NCBI GenBank assembly: GCA_015956445.1
Contig: WIUZ02000004.1
Location: forward strand, 2,108,001-2,172,000
Origin: Thelephora terrestris
Taxonomy: Eukaryota; Basidiomycota; Agaricomycetes; Thelephorales; Thelephoraceae
Direction: 5' to 3'
DNA: 64,000 bases
Shown: piece after piece, positions 59,593-64,000 of the stretch
How the letters are laid out: each line of letters opens with the position of its first letter
Position numbering within the stretch: the first letter of the stretch is position 1
The notes under the pieces: model-generated
Told to the model about the DNA's origin: nothing
The model's database searches: none
The model's input: only the letters and a program-made list of their open reading frames with translations
Made by a program: the position numbers and the translations under genes

Positions 59593-62324
59593 CTACCCAC
59601 AGTACTCAAAGCCCGGGCATCCGATGGAAGTTCCATAAACGGATCCGTCCACGCCAGCGATAGCGAGCACGGCACCGAACACGCCCGCAAGACCCTCACC
59701 AGCCAAAAGACCAGCAGCGACTGGGAACATGTACATGTCGAAGGACGGCGGGTTCCTCTTCATCCAAATGTGGGCAAAGAGGGATCCGCAGCCCATGGCG
59801 ACGGAAAAATAAGGTTGCGGAAGAACGAAGCCCTAGGATGTGGAAGTCAGCCAGTAGTCCCTGATAGGCGGTCGATGAATGAGCTCACCAGACCAACGGC
59901 GTTCCAGTTCGGGAGCCATGGCCAATATCTTTCAGGGACCCAAAAGTGTTTAGCCACAACAGTGAGGACAGCAGCAATCCCCAATCCAATGGCGGTGTAT
60001 CCGGACGTAGGAGGAACTGGAAGTTTGGGGCTTGACACAGCAGTGGCAACTGCCGCCCACGCAGAGACAGACGGGGCGCTGTATGTACAAGTGGCATAGT
60101 TCTGGGGGAAAATGATGCACTTGGAGGCAGTGGTGAAGAGGATGAAGAGCCCAACGTTGAGGACGACGGCAACGACGGCTCCGATGACCTGAGCGATGAA
60201 CTGATTCTTCGGCTTGGCGCGAAGGAGGTAACCCGTCTTAAGGTCACCAGTCATATCCGTAGCCTGGGCAGCAGCCCCTGCGGAAACGACACCGGCGGAC
60301 AAGTTGAGGGTTTGGGCAGCGGATACGTTCATACCAGCGGCCTTTCCAATACCACCGAAAATAAGCTGGGAAGCCTTGGCGACGGTGGAGACGGGGTTGA
60401 TGTCGGTATTACCAGAGCTCTGGACCCCAACGAAGGAAAAGAAAAAACCAAGGATGAGAGCAAGTAGAGCTTCACCGACATTAAAGTTGAAGAGAGTGGA
60501 TAGGATGACAATCGAGCCAATGGTACTGATAGCCAATCCACTTGTCCACCACAAGGTTGGGACACGGTCCTCCGTTGGCGTCTGGTCTTCGTCTTCTGAA
60601 CTTTGCTCACTTTTCTCAAACAAGCCACGCCAATCGAACGGCCCACGGTTCTGGAGGAGAGCTACAGGTCGCACGTTCAACTTTAGGATCCGAATGCCTA
60701 AAGTAGATGCTCACCGATCAAGGAGGGAAGGACATTAAGGAATATGTCGGTGAAGGAGTAGAGCAACATGATTAAAACTCCAGGCCAGAGTAACCAGTAA
60801 CGAGGAGAGGGAGTCTCCAAAAAAACCTCTGGGTCTCGGAAGCTCAAGCTTGCAACGGTGAAGAGAGGATACTCCTTGGAAATGGGTGTTACAACAGCCT
60901 TTCCAGTGGCAACGAGCGAAGGAGCAACTTTTGGTCGCGTTTTAGCATGGAAAAAAAGGAATTATCGCCGCCACTCACGAATTCCCCAGGCCAAAATTGA
61001 TCCGCCGACTTAGCGCAGAGGTCAGAAAACCACGAAAAAAGATGGTACGAAGAAACTCACGAAAACTCCAGGAGGCGTTCAACCCAGATAGCATACCAGC
61101 ACCAAAGAATGCGGGAGTGAATTCGAGAAGCCAGCCATAGTTCTCCAGGGCGATAATGCTGGTGAAGCCGAGGCGGTAGAGGGTCCAGCCAATATGCCAA
61201 TCCCAAGTGATGCCAGGGGCATAACTACCAACGACCTTGAAAATGAAAGCGCTACACAAGGAGTAGGCGAGGCCCTTTGTCTTCTTGGCAGCAGCGACGG
61301 CACCATGCGTTCCATGATGCAAAGCACGAATGGTGAATGCAGTAGCGGCAGGGGTAGGGAAGGTCAATTTCTGCTTGATGATGAAATACCGGCGGAGAGG
61401 AATAACGAAGAATACACCAAAGAAACCAGAAGTGGCGGTGAGAGCGATCAACTTTCCGGCGTCTCGTTTGGGAGAATCAGAGAGAAGGCCAAGTGCATAT
61501 AACGCGGGGATGGCGGAAACGAAGAGGATACCAAGACCACCTGCGGCTGTTGGTTTTGAATGAGGCTTTTCTGTTCGGTAACAACGAAGGGAAGTTCTCA
61601 CCCGTGGCCGCGGACTGAACTGTACAGTTCTCCTTCGGTCCAAAATGACCACCGAAAACCTTTCCGACGATTGAGTTTTCGGGGATGGCCCTAGACAACG
61701 GTTTGATGATCGCAAAACCAAAGATAGCCTAGAACAGGCAGAACTTCGTTAGAGAGAGACCGAGCCGGAAGGAAAAGTACTGACCCCGAACAGCTGCGAA
61801 GGAAAAGAAGTAAGAGGGGGCGTTTCTCAATTATAAGGAGGAAGTACCTGGGGTCCAAAAGTGAATCCGGACTTTAAGCCAAGGTAGATATTAGATGCGC
61901 CAACTGATGAATCCGATCAGGGATGGGGTAAATCAAACGGGAGAAGAAATATCAGCATACCAACGGCGCCAAGACAAGTCCCAACTAACAGAGCTCTACG
62001 GAAAACGGGGTGTTGGTTGAGGTTTGAAGTGTAGTAGTGGTAATCAAACCTACCTCAAGGTGAGTTGGTGAGTCTCTTCCAACTCATCAGGTTCTACGGG
62101 GAACGGATATGCCCTATTGCAAGTTCAAGCTGGACACGCTTTGGCCAGGAGGAAACTCACGCATCCTGTGGTCGCCATGCATCCCCACATCGTTCCTTGC
62201 TGGACGATTGTTCATCGGTGAAACCTGCCTTTTCGTCCTCGTGGCCTGAGGAAACCCGGGAAATTATCGCGCGTTGATCGAAATTCCCTGACTCTGGCTC
62301 GACATCGATGGCAGTAGAGGGCAT
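59593..62324 (-). CDS. OPT-superfamily oligopeptide/metal-chelate transporter
   Basis: Polytopic membrane transporter of the OPT superfamily, most like the yeast YGL114W/YSL-like branch. The N-terminus MPSTAIDVEPESGNFDQRAI is cytosolic. Family signatures are LVGTCLGAV, ASNIYLGLKSGFTFGPQLFG then AIFGFAIIKPLS, FGPKENCTVQSAAT/AAGGLG, IPLRRYFIIKQKLTFPTPAA, LEFTPAFFGAGMLSGLNASW, SAGAAAQATDMTGDLKTGYL, and the last helices MYMFPVAAGLLAGEGLAGVF. More than twelve hydrophobic segments are present. About nine exons are inferred, several very small near the start. The start ATG is at 62322-62324 and the stop is TAG at 59593-59595. Substrates in this branch are poorly known; peptides or metal chelates are possible. 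Confidence 0.88.
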
Positions 62325-63274
62325 AACTTATGTAGAACAAGCCGGATGAAGTTGGATCGGAGCGGGAAGGAGGTAGAAACGACCTGTGGCAAACACTCGA
62401 CATCTAGAGGTTTTTGAATGAACCAAGTGAGGTCCGTCCGCCTCTTCATCCAAATCCATATTTCCGCCTTCGTTCATTGCTTCTGTTCGTTGGTGAGATC
62501 TCATGAGAAGCCTCCGGACCGTTCATTGTTCCGGCCTGCCAAGGCCCGTTCTGAGAGCTGCTGGTTTTCGGATGACCTCGATTGCGGTAAACGAACTGCC
62601 TCTGGGATGATTTGCGCTATGAGAATGTAAAACTGTGAAGCCGTGGTCGTGCAGGAGGTGGACGAGGAATGGAAAGTAGAGAGGCTCAGCCGCCAACGGG
62701 GATGTCTCGTATGTGGCGTCATTGATCGGCCGGAGTGCCAATCGGATAGGGCCAGTGCCGTTCGTTTGCAGGGAGAAGCAAACCCTAGTAGTCCTCCCAG
62801 TCGGAGTCTGGGATCCCACCGGAGTTGAATCGTGCTTCTACTAGCTCCACTGTCGCGCTGGAGTGAAATTTCAAGATCAGGATCGGTTCATGGCTTTGCC
62901 GTGAAGATGGAACACTCCTCAATAATCCGAGTCGATTGCGATTCGCTTCGGAACTGCCCAACCTTAGCCCAACCACAGGCTAAATGCAGTGCGATATGAC
63001 CCCTTCTGCATACATGGCGCTCTGTTCTGGTCTAGTCATTACAGCTGGGTCATTGCCCAGATCCCCTCCCCGCGAGAGTAGTCTTGAGCAACCTTGCGGC
63101 CACGGGCAACAGTAGTACCACCCAACCATATCCGATACGCTTCCAGTCATTCCTTGGATCACGGTACGGGTCATCATAAACTTTAGTATACAATTCGACA
63201 AATCTTCCGCCTAGTCCTTCTCACCCTTTACTCGGGCACTGTAACGCAGTTCAAAGCCCTTCTAGGCTTCACGT
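62325..63274. other. Spacer between OPT and homoserine dehydrogenase genes
   Basis: 950 bp between the OPT start and the homoserine dehydrogenase stop. Open frames here are short and show no family motif. The part near 62325-62450 should hold the OPT promoter. Confidence 0.4.
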
Positions 63275-64000
63275 CTATAGGAATCTCAAAAGATCCCCGA
63301 GCACCCCCATCGCCGTCACAGCGGCCCCAGCTCCAGCCCCTTGCACAATCAGCGGACGCGCACCGTATCGTTCCGTGTGGAACATAACGATGTTATCAGA
63401 CCCACCGAGCGAAGTTACAAAAGGATGCGTGTTGGGATAGCTGCCGAGGACGTAAAGACGTGAAGATCAGCCTCGTTGATGTCAGTTGAGCACGCACCTT
63501 TCAAGGTCCGCCTTGATTGTTCCAGAGGCGACGTCGATAACTCCAACAAATCTCAATACCTTGTTCTCCTTGAACGCATCTGACCTCAGCTTGTCAAATT
63601 CTTGGTCGTACTCCGACAACTTCCTGATGAACTCGTCCCCCGAACTTTCCCCGTGCAACGCTGCAGGGACCAATGATTTAGTGCTGACAGACTTGTAGCC
63701 GTGGGGCAATTTGTCACGTAGAGAAGGAATGCATCGTGAGAGGATGGTGAGCTTCCGCGCCACATCAGCTCCGTTCAGGTCGTCGGCCGGATTCGGTTCC
63801 TACAAACGATATTCAAGTCAGAAGTGCAGTACGGTAGGAATTTCTCTCCCTGAGGCTCCCGAGGGTTGGTATGCGGCAATCGACACTCACTGTGTAACCC
63901 TTCTGTCTGGCGATCGAAACGATAGAAGAAAAGCTTGGCCCATTTCCGCTCTTCCCATCCGAGAACTCGTTGAAGATGTAACTCAGCGTCCCAGAGAACA
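63275..64000 (-). CDS. HOM6: Homoserine dehydrogenase, C-terminal part (cut by window edge)
   Basis: Converts aspartate semialdehyde to homoserine with NAD(P)H on the way to threonine and methionine. Only the C-terminal part is in view; the 5' end lies past 64000. Motifs read TYIFNEFSDG and IVSIARQKGY, then EPNPADDLNGADVARKLTIL (catalytic region), SLVPAAL, then VGVIDVASG and the final NIVMFHTERYGARPLIVQGA then GAGAAVTAMGVLGDLLRFL and TAG at 63275-63277. At least three introns are seen, for example one between DLER and SYPNTHPF. Nothing unusual is visible in the part present. Confidence 0.92.

Overview
This window looks like nuclear DNA of a filamentous basidiomycete, most likely an Agaricomycete. 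Genes are broken by many short (about 50-80 nt) GT-AG introns. The window carries a FunK1-type fungal protein kinase, F-box proteins, a Zn2Cys6 regulator, the fungal chitin-synthase helpers CHS7 and SKT5, and an OPT transporter. About 20 genes can be supported. No rRNA, tRNA, CRISPR array or intact autonomous transposon was recognised by eye.

Layout. 0.3-1.1 kb: VPS29 (retromer). 1.4-2.8 kb: CHS7 (chitin synthase export chaperone). 4.2-5.9 kb: zinc alcohol dehydrogenase. 6.1-8.4 kb: SKT5/CHS4 (prenylated chitin synthase activator). 8.6-9.4 and 9.5-13.2 kb: dynactin p27 and a BTB plus CAP-Gly protein, head to head. 13.7-15.4 kb: F-box protein. 17.8-19.2 kb: VPS74/GOLPH3. 21.1-21.6 kb: dynein roadblock light chain. 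21.9-23.3 kb: Zn2Cys6 protein. 24.1-24.5 kb: MDM35. 24.5-30.1 kb: a long stretch with no gene I can support. 30.1-32.3 kb: an NPF-motif protein with an EH-like N-terminus. 32.6-34.7 kb: ADCK1/Mcp2-type UbiB kinase. 34.9-36.2 kb: LEU5-type mitochondrial carrier. 36.4-36.9 kb: BET1 SNARE. 37.5-39.0 kb: F-box/LRR-like protein. 39.5-44.3 kb: SEC31. 44.6-46.4 kb: single-pass membrane protein. 47.1-48.1 kb: decayed gene fragments, including a broken serine carboxypeptidase copy. 49.3-51.2 kb: intact serine carboxypeptidase. 51.4-54.9 kb: HIR1/HIRA. 55.5-56.0 kb: an inverted-repeat element. 56.8-59.2 kb: FunK1 kinase. 59.6-62.3 kb: OPT transporter. 63.3 kb to the edge: homoserine dehydrogenase, partial.

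How the genes fit together. The window is rich in secretory and endosomal trafficking genes (VPS29, VPS74, BET1, SEC31, CHS7, the NPF protein) and in microtubule-motor genes (DCTN6, the CAP-Gly protein, DYNLRB). CHS7 and SKT5 both serve the Chs3-type chitin synthase and lie 3.4 kb apart. MDM35, the ADCK1-like kinase and LEU5 all concern mitochondrial lipid or cofactor handling. Most genes are housekeeping. The accessory-looking parts are 46.4-49.3 kb and 55-59.6 kb, with gene decay, repeats and a lineage-expanded kinase family. Exon boundaries were worked out by hand from reading frame, splice consensus and family similarity.
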